Assembly: GCF_015291725.1 (NCBI RefSeq)
Contig: NZ_CP030038.1
Location: 4,639,001-4,703,000, forward strand
Direction: 5' to 3'
From: Bradyrhizobium sp. CCBAU 51765
GTDB lineage: Bacteria; Pseudomonadota; Alphaproteobacteria; Rhizobiales; Xanthobacteraceae
Length of the DNA stretch: 64,000 nt
This document shows, piece after piece, positions 44,425-52,408 of this stretch. The notes under the pieces were generated by a model. It did not search any database. It worked only from the letters and a program-made list of their open reading frames with translations, and was not told the DNA's origin. The position numbers and the translations under genes are program-made. Numbering within the stretch: the first letter of the stretch is position 1; each line of letters opens with the position of its first letter.

Positions 44425-44880
44425 GCTTGCTCCTCGGTCGCGATTCAACGACGGCGGAGGCGAGAAGTTTCGGGGTGGAACGGGCCTGATCGGGAGCACG
44501 GACACGCTCCCCCACCCACGGGCTGAGCTCCCGGGCGAGCAGCAGTTTCGCTTGTACGAGAGTGACGTCGTAAGATGCGTCACGCCCATTTGGAGCAGCC
44601 GGCAAGAGCGGACGCGGAGGGCAACCCTCGCGCTTGGTACAGCCAGAATTCACAATCTTGGTACTGTTCTCGTGACGAGGCGCAACGCATCTATTCGCTA
44701 GTACCACGACCGCAGCGATCCCGATCGTCAGTCTTAGTTGGGAGCCCCGGTCAATGCAGACGAGCAGATCGCAGACACCGGACAACTCTGCCACGCCGCC
44801 TCGGCGTGTGGATAGCCGGGCGCGTTCGCACTCTCTGCCAACAGTTGCACCAAGAGACAAGGACCGAGGAGATAATTCCC
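44425..44880. other. Divergent intergenic region with TTGGTAC repeats
   Basis: About 456 bp between the cupin and oxidoreductase genes. Three TTGGTAC-type half-sites are the main content (separate entry). No supported ORF: the frame at 44414-44701 lacks a start site and protein-like composition. Confidence 0.5.
44634..44706 (+). promoter_or_regulatory. Candidate operator half-sites (TTGGTAC) upstream of the oxidoreductase
   Basis: TTGGTAC occurs at 44634-44640 and 44658-44664 (direct, 24 bp apart) and as the inverse GTACCA at 44701-44706. GGTAC/GTACC dyads are used by HxlR-type redox regulators, which often control quinone oxidoreductases. No such regulator is encoded in the window, so this is suggestive only. 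Confidence 0.4.
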
Positions 44881-45798
44881 ATGAAGGCGATCGTCGTAAC
44901 GGAACAGGCCGCGGGAACGGCCGGGTTGAAGCTGGTGAACCGGCGCGATCCGATGGCATCGATAAACGACGTCGTTGTTCAGGTTCATGCGTCCGGATTT
45001 GTTCCGACCGAACTCACGTGGCCCTCGACCTGGACCGATCGCCTTGAGCGTGACCGAACACCGTCGATCCCAGGACACGATCTGGCTGGAGTGGTTAGCG
45101 CTCTCGGATATGGCACTACAGGGTTATCGGTGGGGCAGCGGGTATTCGGCCTCACGGACTGGTATCGCGACGGCACGCTGGCCGAGTACGTGGCGGTTGA
45201 GGCACGCAACCTCGCGCCGCTGCCGGGTGACGTCGACTTCACTGTGGGCGCGAGCCTGCCGGTCTCGGGCCTGACCGCATGGCAAGGGCTGTTCCAGCAC
45301 GGCCGTCTCAAGGCGGGGCAGAGCGTCCTGGCACACGGCGCGGCCGGCGCAGTCGGTTCGATGGTGACGCAACTCGCACGAGAGGCCGGCGCCTACGTCA
45401 TCGGCACCGGACGCGCCGCCGACCGTCAGACGGTGCTCGACTTCGGCGCGCAGGAATTCGTCGACCTCGACAACGACGCCCTGAACGACGTCGGCAAGGT
45501 CGATCTGGTGTTCGATGTTATCGGCGGTGACATCCAGAAGCGATCCGTCGGCCTGCTTCGATCGGGAGGAACGCTGGTGTCTATCGTGGGGCCGGCCGAG
45601 GCACGGCCCGCCGACGGTCTGGCAGTCGACTTTGTCGTCGAGGCCGACCGGGCCCAACTGAGTGAGATCGTCCAGCGGGTGCGGGATGGACGACTGCGGA
45701 CGAACATCGGGAATGTCTCGACTCTCGACGGCGCCGCTGCCGCCTTGAATCCGACGACGCGACGCAAGGGAAATACGATCATCCGCGTTCGCCCCTGA
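44881..45798 (+). CDS. NADPH:quinone reductase-like MDR oxidoreductase
   Basis: A 305-residue medium-chain dehydrogenase/reductase without structural-zinc Cys residues, hence of the quinone-oxidoreductase type. The GroES-like domain has TPSIPGHDLAGVVSALGYGT and LSVGQRVFGLTDWYRDGTLA. The nucleotide fold has LAHGAAGAVGSMVTQLAREA and GGTLVSIVGPAEARP. An ATG at 44881 follows GGAGAT closely. The gene is flanked by unrelated genes and preceded by TTGGTAC dyads. It probably reduces quinones or enals with NADPH; substrate not defined. Confidence 0.9.
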   Translation: MKAIVVTEQAAGTAGLKLVNRRDPMASINDVVVQVHASGFVPTELTWPSTWTDRLERDRTPSIPGHDLAGVVSALGYGTTGLSVGQRVFGLTDWYRDGTLAEYVAVEARNLAPLPGDVDFTVGASLPVSGLTAWQGLFQHGRLKAGQSVLAHGAAGAVGSMVTQLAREAGAYVIGTGRAADRQTVLDFGAQEFVDLDNDALNDVGKVDLVFDVIGGDIQKRSVGLLRSGGTLVSIVGPAEARPADGLAVDFVVEADRAQLSEIVQRVRDGRLRTNIGNVSTLDGAAAALNPTTRRKGNTIIRVRP

Positions 45799-45982
45799 AC
45801 GACGCACGCCCGTGGATGCACGCGGCCGGCCGGCGCTGTCCGGCCCGGCCGAATGTTGCCTATGATGTGGCCGACAGCGGGCCGAGTCGTCCACCCCTCG
45901 GACGTCAGCTTCGGCCTCAGTGAGCGGAATTCGTGGAGGGGGTTGCCGGTTCGCTGATGGCCAGAACCGAACTCCCGAAGCG

Positions 45983-46966
45983 TCACTCGATGACCTGGTC
46001 GGCCGTGGCCAGCAGCGAATGCGGAACGGTGAGACCGAGTGCTTTCGCGGTCTTCAGATTGATGACCAGCTTGAGACGAGTAGGCTGCTCTATGGGCAGA
46101 TCGCCGGGCTTTGCGCCTTTCAGGATCCTGTCGACATAGCCGACCGCCCGCCGGAAATGATCGGGAAAATCCGGTCCATAGGAGAGCAGCAGGCCGTAAG
46201 GGACCTGTTCGGCGTTCGATGCAATTGTCGGCACCTTGTGCGCCATGGCCGAGGCGCCCACCTGCACCCGTTCATTGTACATCGGCGGCCCAACAGCAAA
46301 CGCACCATCAAAGCTCTCGCGCGCAATGACCGAAAAGGCCGGGTCAATTTCATCCGCCGTCGTCACTTCGAACACTTTGATCAGACATCCCGCATCTCTC
46401 CCCGCTCTTTCGTTCGCGATGGCGGTGGGCTTGGAAGACGGCTCTCGCGGATCGAGCACGAGGGCCAGGCGGCTCAATTTCGGAACGATTTCCTTGAACA
46501 GCGCGAGCCGCTTGCCGGAGAGATCAACGGTCATCAGTGAGAGTCCGGTCACGTTGCCACCAGGACGCGCGAGGCTCTCGACGAGCCCCCTGCCGACCGG
46601 ATCGGGGTCGGCGACAAGCACGATGGGGATCGTGCTGGTCGCTCGCTTGGCCTCCCTGGCGCCAAGTCCCGTCACAGCGACGATCACATCGACTTTGCCT
46701 TCCGCAAGTTCCTGCGCCATTGCGCGAAATCGTTCAGGTTGCTCGGCAGGAAAGCGGTGCTCCAGTTCGATATTCTTGCCGTCGAAGTAGCCAAGCTCCT
46801 GAAATGCCTTGGTCAGGACGACCAGATATTCCTCTTCCTGCTTGGCGTCGGCGGCATGCCAGAGAACACCGATGCGCGGGTTCGGTTTGCGTCGCTGCGC
46901 GCGCGAGGCTACTGGCCATGCTGCAGCAGTGCCTCCGAGAAGCGTGATGAATTCGCGGCGTTTCAT
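45983..46966 (-). CDS. ABC transporter substrate-binding protein (PF04392-type)
   Basis: A 327-residue exported binding protein. The Tat-like signal MKRREFITLLGGTAAAWPVA is typical of this family in Bradyrhizobium. RIGVLWHAADAKQEEEYLVV, LGYFDGKNIELEHRFPAEQP, ARPGGNVTGLSLM and VDRILKGAKPGDLPIEQP are the family hallmarks. ATG 46966 has GAGGTGA upstream; the earlier in-frame ATG at 46984 is rejected. No permease or ATPase gene adjoins it. Many copies of such orphans exist in Bradyrhizobium genomes; ligands are unknown. Confidence 0.92.
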   Translation of the reverse strand: MKRREFITLLGGTAAAWPVASRAQRRKPNPRIGVLWHAADAKQEEEYLVVLTKAFQELGYFDGKNIELEHRFPAEQPERFRAMAQELAEGKVDVIVAVTGLGAREAKRATSTIPIVLVADPDPVGRGLVESLARPGGNVTGLSLMTVDLSGKRLALFKEIVPKLSRLALVLDPREPSSKPTAIANERAGRDAGCLIKVFEVTTADEIDPAFSVIARESFDGAFAVGPPMYNERVQVGASAMAHKVPTIASNAEQVPYGLLLSYGPDFPDHFRRAVGYVDRILKGAKPGDLPIEQPTRLKLVINLKTAKALGLTVPHSLLATADQVIE

Positions 46967-47487
46967 TCGATCACCTCGCCACATTCCGGCTGAGCTGCGG
47001 ACCGCATTGGAGTACGATCCAGACGACGTGAAACACAGGTTGCTACGAGCTGTCGCGAATGCTTCGCCCAGAACGCAAGCACCGCCTGATCATAGCCGTC
47101 GGCGGCACCGGCGAAAGGTAATGCTAGACGACATTTCTGCCTCCGCGCAATTGCGGTTGGCTACGCCGGATCTCGTCTCGGAAATGTCCTCAACGACGAA
47201 ACCCTTGCACGCAACCAGGAGAACAGATCGCGCACTCTTTGTGAATGAACACCGGGGAGGATCTTTTCAGAAAGCACGATTGCCCTCCGAAGACCATGTC
47301 TGCTGCGGTCACAGGCGGCGGCCGAGGCGAACGCGTCCCCGCGTCCGGGTGACCGCCGATAGCCTATCGTCGCAGGCCAGTGTCCATGCGCCCCTTGGCC
47401 TCCATCGGGCCATCGCACGGCTTGTCGCACCGCTTTCCGTCCGAGCGCCGGGCTGGTAGGATGGCGCCATTATTTTGAGGCATTTTG
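46967..47487. other. 521-bp region without a supported gene
   Basis: Divergent spacer between the binding-protein and caspase-like genes. Several frames are open through it but none has a start signal, conserved motif or signal peptide. Just before the caspase-like start the sequence turns AT-rich (TTATTTTGAGG at 47470-47480), with GAGG as its ribosome-binding site. It could hold an undetected small gene or remnant; nothing definite is seen. Confidence 0.4.
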
Positions 47488-48834
47488 ATGCGCGCGAGGA
47501 TTTTCAATCGCGTCCTGGGGTTAGCCGCGCTGGTCGCCGTCGTGCTCGCTGCCACGACGCTTCACGCATCGGCCGAGAAGCGCATCGCGCTCGTGGTCGG
47601 CAACTCCGCCTACAAGAACATCACCCCGCTCGACAACCCGTTGAGGGACGCGAGCCTGATGGCGGAGACGCTCGGCGCGCTCGGCTTCACGCTGGTCGGC
47701 GGACGCGCGCAGTTCGATCTCGACAAGGGCGCGATGGACCTTGCGGTGCAGAGCTTTGGCCGGCAGGTCCAGGGCGCCGACGTCGCGCTGTTCTATTATG
47801 CCGGCCACGGCGTGCAGGTGGCGGGCTCGAACTACCTCGTGCCCGTCGGCGCCAATCCGACCCGCGAGGCCGACGTCGATTTCCAGATGACCGATGTCAA
47901 CCTCGTGCTGCGCCAGATGCAGGGCTCCGGCACGCGGCTCAACCTCGTGATCCTCGATGCGTGCCGCAACAACCCCTTTGGTTCACGCGGCCTGCGCGCC
48001 TCGGACGGCGGCCTGGCACAGATGCGTGCGCCCGAGGGCACGCTGATCTCCTACGCGACCCAGCCCGGCAACGTTGCCCAGGACGGCAGCGACGGCCACA
48101 GTCCCTATACCAAGGCGCTGGCGACCACGATCCGGGTCGCTGGCCTCGACGTGTTTCAGACCTTCAACCAGGTCGGCCTTGCCGTGAAACGCGCCACCGC
48201 AGGCGCGCAGCAGCCCTGGGTGTCGTCCTCGCCAATCGACGGCACGTTCTATTTCGTGCCGCCGACGCAAACCGCACCGCCGCAGGTCGCGGCGATGCAG
48301 CCCGATCCCCTGCCCGCGGAGCGCCTGCGCGCCGACCCCGACCGCGTGCCCTTGCGCGATGCGGCGCTGCTCAGCGAACTGAGCGAGCGGCTCTACGAGC
48401 TCAATTTCGATCCTGACACACCCGACGGCCTGACGCGCGCGATCACGAAACTCCAGCAGCGGATTTCGATGGCCGCGACCGGCGAAGCAACCGAAGGCCT
48501 CCTGCTGCGAATGCGCAAGATGGAGGATCTGAAGCCCTGGGGCTCGATCGTCTACGGGCCCGACGGCAGCAAATGGGGCATGTCGTGGAATCACGCCTCG
48601 CGGCGTGCCTCGGTCGCGGATGCGCGTGGCAATTGCGCCGGCGCCAAATGCCCGATCGAGCTCTCGTTCTACGGCCGAAGCTGCGGCGCCTTCGCCATCT
48701 CCGACAAGTCGTGGTCGCTGGTCCAGCGCGACAGCGTGCAGCGCGCCCGGGAGGCCGCGCTTGACGAATGCGGCAAGGCTGGCAAAGCTTGCCGCATTAT
48801 CGGATCCGTCTGCGCCGACGGCTCCGGCCGCTGA
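47488..48834 (+). CDS. Exported caspase-like (metacaspase) protein with C-terminal DUF4189 domain
   Basis: A 448-residue exported cysteine-peptidase-like protein. The signal peptide is followed by a peptidase C14/metacaspase domain: EKRIALVVGNSAYKNITPLD, the His motif FYYAGHGVQ and the Cys motif ILDACRNNPF, so both catalytic residues are present. A middle segment (LSELSERLYELNFDPDTPDG) resembles a peptidoglycan-binding-like helix bundle. The C-terminus WGSIVYGPDGSKWGMSW, RASVADARGNCAG and IIGSVCADG is a DUF4189-like domain with paired Cys. Start ATG 47488 is preceded by GAGG. Role in programmed death, envelope maintenance or toxin processing is unknown. Confidence 0.88.
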   Translation: MRARIFNRVLGLAALVAVVLAATTLHASAEKRIALVVGNSAYKNITPLDNPLRDASLMAETLGALGFTLVGGRAQFDLDKGAMDLAVQSFGRQVQGADVALFYYAGHGVQVAGSNYLVPVGANPTREADVDFQMTDVNLVLRQMQGSGTRLNLVILDACRNNPFGSRGLRASDGGLAQMRAPEGTLISYATQPGNVAQDGSDGHSPYTKALATTIRVAGLDVFQTFNQVGLAVKRATAGAQQPWVSSSPIDGTFYFVPPTQTAPPQVAAMQPDPLPAERLRADPDRVPLRDAALLSELSERLYELNFDPDTPDGLTRAITKLQQRISMAATGEATEGLLLRMRKMEDLKPWGSIVYGPDGSKWGMSWNHASRRASVADARGNCAGAKCPIELSFYGRSCGAFAISDKSWSLVQRDSVQRAREAALDECGKAGKACRIIGSVCADGSGR

Positions 48835-48862
48835 TACATTTTTTTATTTGGATTTTTCACTC

Positions 48863-49345
48863 ATGCCTAACGCCGTCACCCGTACGACTGCCCTCACCTT
48901 TCTCCTCAACCTCGCCATCGCCTCGTCGGCCGCCTACGCGCAATCCGGCAGCGCCGGCGGCTCGATCGGCAATGATGAGAAGTCACTGTCGGGCTCGCGT
49001 TCGGAGCGCTCGGCCGAACCGGCTCCGTCCGCACGCCGGAGCAAGCCGGCCGAAGAGCCGCGCTCGTCGTCGCGACGAGGCGGTGGCGGAGGCTTCGACG
49101 GCGCCTGGATGGTCACCAGCATCGGCTGCGGCGGCTCGACCACCGGTGCGGTGGTCGTCACGTCCGGCCGCGTCATCGGCGAAGGCGTCAGCGGAACCGT
49201 CAGCCCGAGCGGCTCGGTCTCTACACGCGGACAAGGCCAGGGCGTAACCTTCACCGGCGCGGGCCGCCTCTCCGGCCGCAGCGGGTCCGGGACGTGGCGT
49301 CGCTCCGACGGCTGCGGCGGAACCTGGACTTCAGCCAAGCAGTAA
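48863..49345 (+). CDS. Small exported protein, possible partner of the caspase-like protein
   Basis: A 160-residue protein with a signal peptide ending SSAAYAQ. The middle is Ser/Arg/Pro-rich and likely disordered. The C-terminal half (FDGAWMVTSIGCGGSTTGA, VIGEGVSGTVSPSGSV, GRLSGRSGSGTWRRSDGCGG) has two Cys and a Gly/Ser beta-rich pattern, seen in small secreted Rhizobiales proteins. It begins 28 bp after the caspase-like stop on the same strand, suggesting an operon. The ribosome-binding site is weak. No function recognised. Confidence 0.75.
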   Translation: MPNAVTRTTALTFLLNLAIASSAAYAQSGSAGGSIGNDEKSLSGSRSERSAEPAPSARRSKPAEEPRSSSRRGGGGGFDGAWMVTSIGCGGSTTGAVVVTSGRVIGEGVSGTVSPSGSVSTRGQGQGVTFTGAGRLSGRSGSGTWRRSDGCGGTWTSAKQ

Positions 49346-49495
49346 GGCCGAGAAAGCCAGATATCGCGGCGGAACGATCGCGCCGCAAGCCCGATTCAAG
49401 CCACATCCTCTCCGGATTTGCGGCTCATTGCCACCCAACTCTTTGACGAGAAAGGGCTGGTTGAGAGTTGCGTCATGCGTAACCGGGAGACCAGG

Positions 49496-50707
49496 ATGGG
49501 CAACCGAACCGCAAAATTCGTATCTGCGCTTATTGGCGGCATCATTGCCGGCGCACCGCTGGCTGCCCTGTCGCAGAACGCGCCGGCCCCGTCGAGCGCT
49601 GCCAGCACGGCTTCCGACTGCCTCGCAGCGCCAAAGGGCGCCGCGCCACAGGGACAGCACTGGTACTACCGCCTCGAACGCACCACCAAGCGGCAATGCT
49701 GGTACCTGCGTGCCGCCGGCGACAAGGACACCGCGAAAACCGCACAGACCGCGCAGGCTCCGAGCGATACGCCGACGGCAGATGCTCCGGCGCCGCAACA
49801 ACACGCTGTGCAGGACGCGCGCGCCGAATATCCGACGCCGCGGAGCAGCACCGCCCCGAAGACACCGAACGCCCCCGCGCAGGCCGCCGCCGCAGCACCA
49901 GTCCAACAAGTCGCGGAGCAGACCGCTGACGGCAACGCGCAGCAACCCGCCGCCACCGCGCCCTGGCCCGATGTCTCCACAGCGTCCGCTCCGCCGGCGC
50001 CAACCGTCGTCGCAGCCCCCGCGCAGCCGGGCGCAAAGCCGTCGAAATCCCCGTCGCCGGTGGCGCTCGCTGCGGCAGACAGCACGACCGACAAGCCGAC
50101 CGGCTCGCTCCAGACGCTGCTGCTCGTGATCGGCGGCGCGCTGGCGCTCGCCGGAATCCTCGGCAGCGTCATCTACCGCTTCGCCGGCGCGCGCGTCCGC
50201 GTCCAGTCCGCCGACCGTCACGGACATTGGCGCGATTGGGAGACACAGGACCAGGACGGAAGCCGTGCGCCCTGGCTCGCTTCAACGCCGGCCGACGCCC
50301 AGCCGCCGCACCCCATCGACTTCGATGCGGTACGTCCGCAGCCGAAACAACGAGGGACAAAACTCGCCGCGATCGGCCGCGAGATCGAGCTGATCGACGC
50401 GCGCAGGCAACGGGCCGCCGCCCCGGCCGAACCTGTCGCGATCAGAAGAGACAAGGTCGAGACGAAGGCGGTCGACAAGAAAAACGAGACCGTCGCCCCG
50501 GCTTCCCAGCTCACCGCCGCCGAAATCGGCGAGGAGCACGATGACGCGCCGGCAGGCCATGACGCCGATGCCGTCGACATCGATGTCATCACGACGATGC
50601 TGGAACAACTGGCGAAGGAAGGACCGCGCCTGTCGCGGCCTAACCTTGAAGCTGACCTTGCAAATTTCGCACGAAGCCTGCGAGGCCGATCCGCCGCTCG
50701 CGCTTGA
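49496..50707 (+). CDS. Single-pass membrane protein, Ala/Pro-rich, function unknown
   Basis: A 403-residue protein. A signal or first membrane segment (VSALIGGIIAGAPLAALSQ) precedes an exported part with the conserved-looking motif QHWYYRLERTTKRQCWYLRA. A long Pro/Ala/Thr linker (residues about 100-190) leads to a transmembrane helix LQTLLLVIGGALALAGILGS. The cytoplasmic remainder is charged, with VDIDVITTMLEQLAKEGPR near the end. ATG 49496 has GGGAGA five bases upstream. Its 3' end overlaps the convergent gmk gene by 68 bp, which is unusual. The family is not recognised; the WYYR motif may bind wall or extracellular components. Confidence 0.72.
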   Translation: MGNRTAKFVSALIGGIIAGAPLAALSQNAPAPSSAASTASDCLAAPKGAAPQGQHWYYRLERTTKRQCWYLRAAGDKDTAKTAQTAQAPSDTPTADAPAPQQHAVQDARAEYPTPRSSTAPKTPNAPAQAAAAAPVQQVAEQTADGNAQQPAATAPWPDVSTASAPPAPTVVAAPAQPGAKPSKSPSPVALAAADSTTDKPTGSLQTLLLVIGGALALAGILGSVIYRFAGARVRVQSADRHGHWRDWETQDQDGSRAPWLASTPADAQPPHPIDFDAVRPQPKQRGTKLAAIGREIELIDARRQRAAAPAEPVAIRRDKVETKAVDKKNETVAPASQLTAAEIGEEHDDAPAGHDADAVDIDVITTMLEQLAKEGPRLSRPNLEADLANFARSLRGRSAARA

Positions 50708-51299
50708 GGCGTTCGGCCTTCAGGATCGACTGCACCTCGGCGAAGGCCTCGTCGATGTCGTGGTTGATCACGATGTAGTCGTACTCGGCCCAGTGGCTCA
50801 TTTCGTGGCTGGCGCGGCTCATGCGCTTGCGGATCACCTCGTCGGAATCCTGTGCGCGCGAATGCAGGCGCTTCTCGAGATCGCTGGCCGAGGGCGGCAG
50901 GATGAAGACGCTGACGACGTCGGCACGCGCCTTCTCGCGTAGCTGCTGCGTACCTTGCCAGTCGATGTCGAACAGCACGTCCTGCCCGGCCGACAGTGCC
51001 GCTTCGACCGGCACGCGCGGCGTGCCGTAGCTGTTGTCGAACACGGTCGCCCATTCCAGCAGCTCGTCGCCCTTCACCATGGCGTCGAACCTGGCCTTGT
51101 CGACGAACAGATAGTCGCGCCCGTCGACCTCGCCGGGGCGCTTGGCGCGCGTGGTGGCGGAGACCGACATCCTGAGGCCCGGCATCCGCTCGATCAGGAG
51201 CCGGGACAGTGTCGTCTTGCCCGCGCCCGAGGGCGAGGACAGCACGAACATCAGTCCGCGCCGCTCGACACCGTCAGTTCCGTGACCGCCCGTCGTCAT
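50640..51299 (-). CDS. gmk: Guanylate kinase
   Basis: Phosphorylates GMP to GDP, 219 residues. Walker A is LSSPSGAGKTTL. RMSVSATTRAKRPGEVDGRD and YLFVDKARFDAMVKGDELLE form the GMP-binding domain. SYGTPRVPVEAALSAGQDVL and FDIDWQGTQQL complete the core, and the lid has RLHSRAQDSDEVIRKRM. It lies 3 bp after yicC. The C-terminal 68 bp overlap the convergent membrane-protein gene. Confidence 0.97.
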   Translation of the reverse strand: MTTGGHGTDGVERRGLMFVLSSPSGAGKTTLSRLLIERMPGLRMSVSATTRAKRPGEVDGRDYLFVDKARFDAMVKGDELLEWATVFDNSYGTPRVPVEAALSAGQDVLFDIDWQGTQQLREKARADVVSVFILPPSASDLEKRLHSRAQDSDEVIRKRMSRASHEMSHWAEYDYIVINHDIDEAFAEVQSILKAERLKRERRIGLAGFVRNLQGQLQG

Positions 51300-51302
51300 C
51301 GA

Positions 51303-52190
51303 TCACTCCAGATTCTGGACCTGCTCGCGGAACTGCTCGACCACGTTCTTCATGGCCAGCCCCGTGTTGGTCAGCTCGATGTCGTTCGACTTCGAGCAGC
51401 AGGTGTTGACCTCGCGGTGAAACTCCTGCGCCAGGAAATCGAGCTTGCGTCCGATCGGGCCGCCCTTGCCGATCAGCTCACGCGCCTGCGCAATGTGGGA
51501 AGCGATGCGGTCGAGCTCCTCGCGGATGTCGGCCTTGGTGGCGATCAGGATCGCCTCCTGCATCAGGCGGTCGGAATCGAACCGGTCCGAGGTGTCGAGC
51601 AGGGCTGCAATCTGCTCGGCGAGCCTGGCCTTGATCGCCTCGGGCTTGCGGCCCGGCGCAGCTTCCGCCTTGCTCGCAAGCTGCTCGATCTCGTCGACAC
51701 GCTGGGTCAGGATCTGCCCGAGCGAAATCCCCTCGCGCCTGCGCATCTCGACGAGGTCGGCAAGCGCCTTGTCGAAGGTTTCGGCCGCGGCGGCACGCGC
51801 GGCCTTGTCCTCCTCCTCGTCGCCCTCGGGCTCGGCGATCTCGACCACGCCCTTGATGGCGAGCAGGCCGTCGATGCTCGGCGCCACCGCGTCGACCTTG
51901 CCGGAGATCAGCGCGGCGGCCTTGAGGACCGCATTGAGCACGTCCTCGTTGATGCGGACCGTGGCGGCCGCATTGGTGCGCTTGACGTTGAGATTGGCGT
52001 AGACCGTTCCGCGCGACAGCAGCTCGCCGGCGTGCTTCTTGGCATGGGCCTCCAGCTCCTCGAAGCCCTGCGGCAGCCGCACCCTGAGGTCAAACCCCTT
52101 GGCGTTGACCGACTTCAATTCCCATTCAAACGTGTACGGCCCGCTCGCGCCGTGGCTTCGGGCAAAGCCGGTCATGGACGACAGCGCCAT
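51303..52190 (-). CDS. YicC family protein (RNase-like)
   Basis: A 295-residue protein of the YicC/YloC family, recently linked to RNA degradation. ALSSMTGFARSHGASGPYTF, WELKSVNAKGFDLRVRLPQG and FEELEAHAKKHAGELLSRGT define the N-terminal domain. The C-terminal DUF1732 part is EELDRIASHIAQARELIGKG, GPIGRKLDFLAQEFHREVNT and CSKSNDIELTNTGLAMKNVV, which contains the conserved metal/active-site region. The yicC-gmk pair is conserved across bacteria. Start ATG 52190. Confidence 0.94.
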   Translation of the reverse strand: MALSSMTGFARSHGASGPYTFEWELKSVNAKGFDLRVRLPQGFEELEAHAKKHAGELLSRGTVYANLNVKRTNAAATVRINEDVLNAVLKAAALISGKVDAVAPSIDGLLAIKGVVEIAEPEGDEEEDKAARAAAAETFDKALADLVEMRRREGISLGQILTQRVDEIEQLASKAEAAPGRKPEAIKARLAEQIAALLDTSDRFDSDRLMQEAILIATKADIREELDRIASHIAQARELIGKGGPIGRKLDFLAQEFHREVNTCCSKSNDIELTNTGLAMKNVVEQFREQVQNLE

Positions 52191-52303
52191 CGGTTCAGAT
52201 TCTCCAGGAACACGGGATTCGCGAGGCTATCAAGCCACGCGAATCTTAAGACTATTTTGCGGGAAAGTGGAATCCGCAATGCCCGCAGGCAAGGCCCGCA
52301 AGT

Positions 52304-52408
52304 CTAAAGCGCGATGCGATTGGGATGAACCGTCATCGCGCTTTAGGTTGTTGTTTAAGCATGATCTTTTCGGAAAACCGCTGCGCACTTTTCCGGATCA
52401 TGCTTTAG
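52304..52408 (-). repeat. Palindromic intergenic repeat, copy 2 (about 105 bp)
   Basis: On the minus strand it begins CTAAAGCATGATCC and contains the TAA stop codon of mltG (52405-52407) in its first bases. Stems AGCATGATC/GATCATGCT and AAAGCGCGATG/CATCGCGCTTT are perfect. It matches copy 1 at about 96 of 105 positions, in the opposite orientation on the chromosome. Confidence 0.85.

Noticed and set aside
46967..47487. Possible small genes between the binding protein and the caspase-like gene
   Set aside because: No start signals, signal peptides or conserved residues in any frame.
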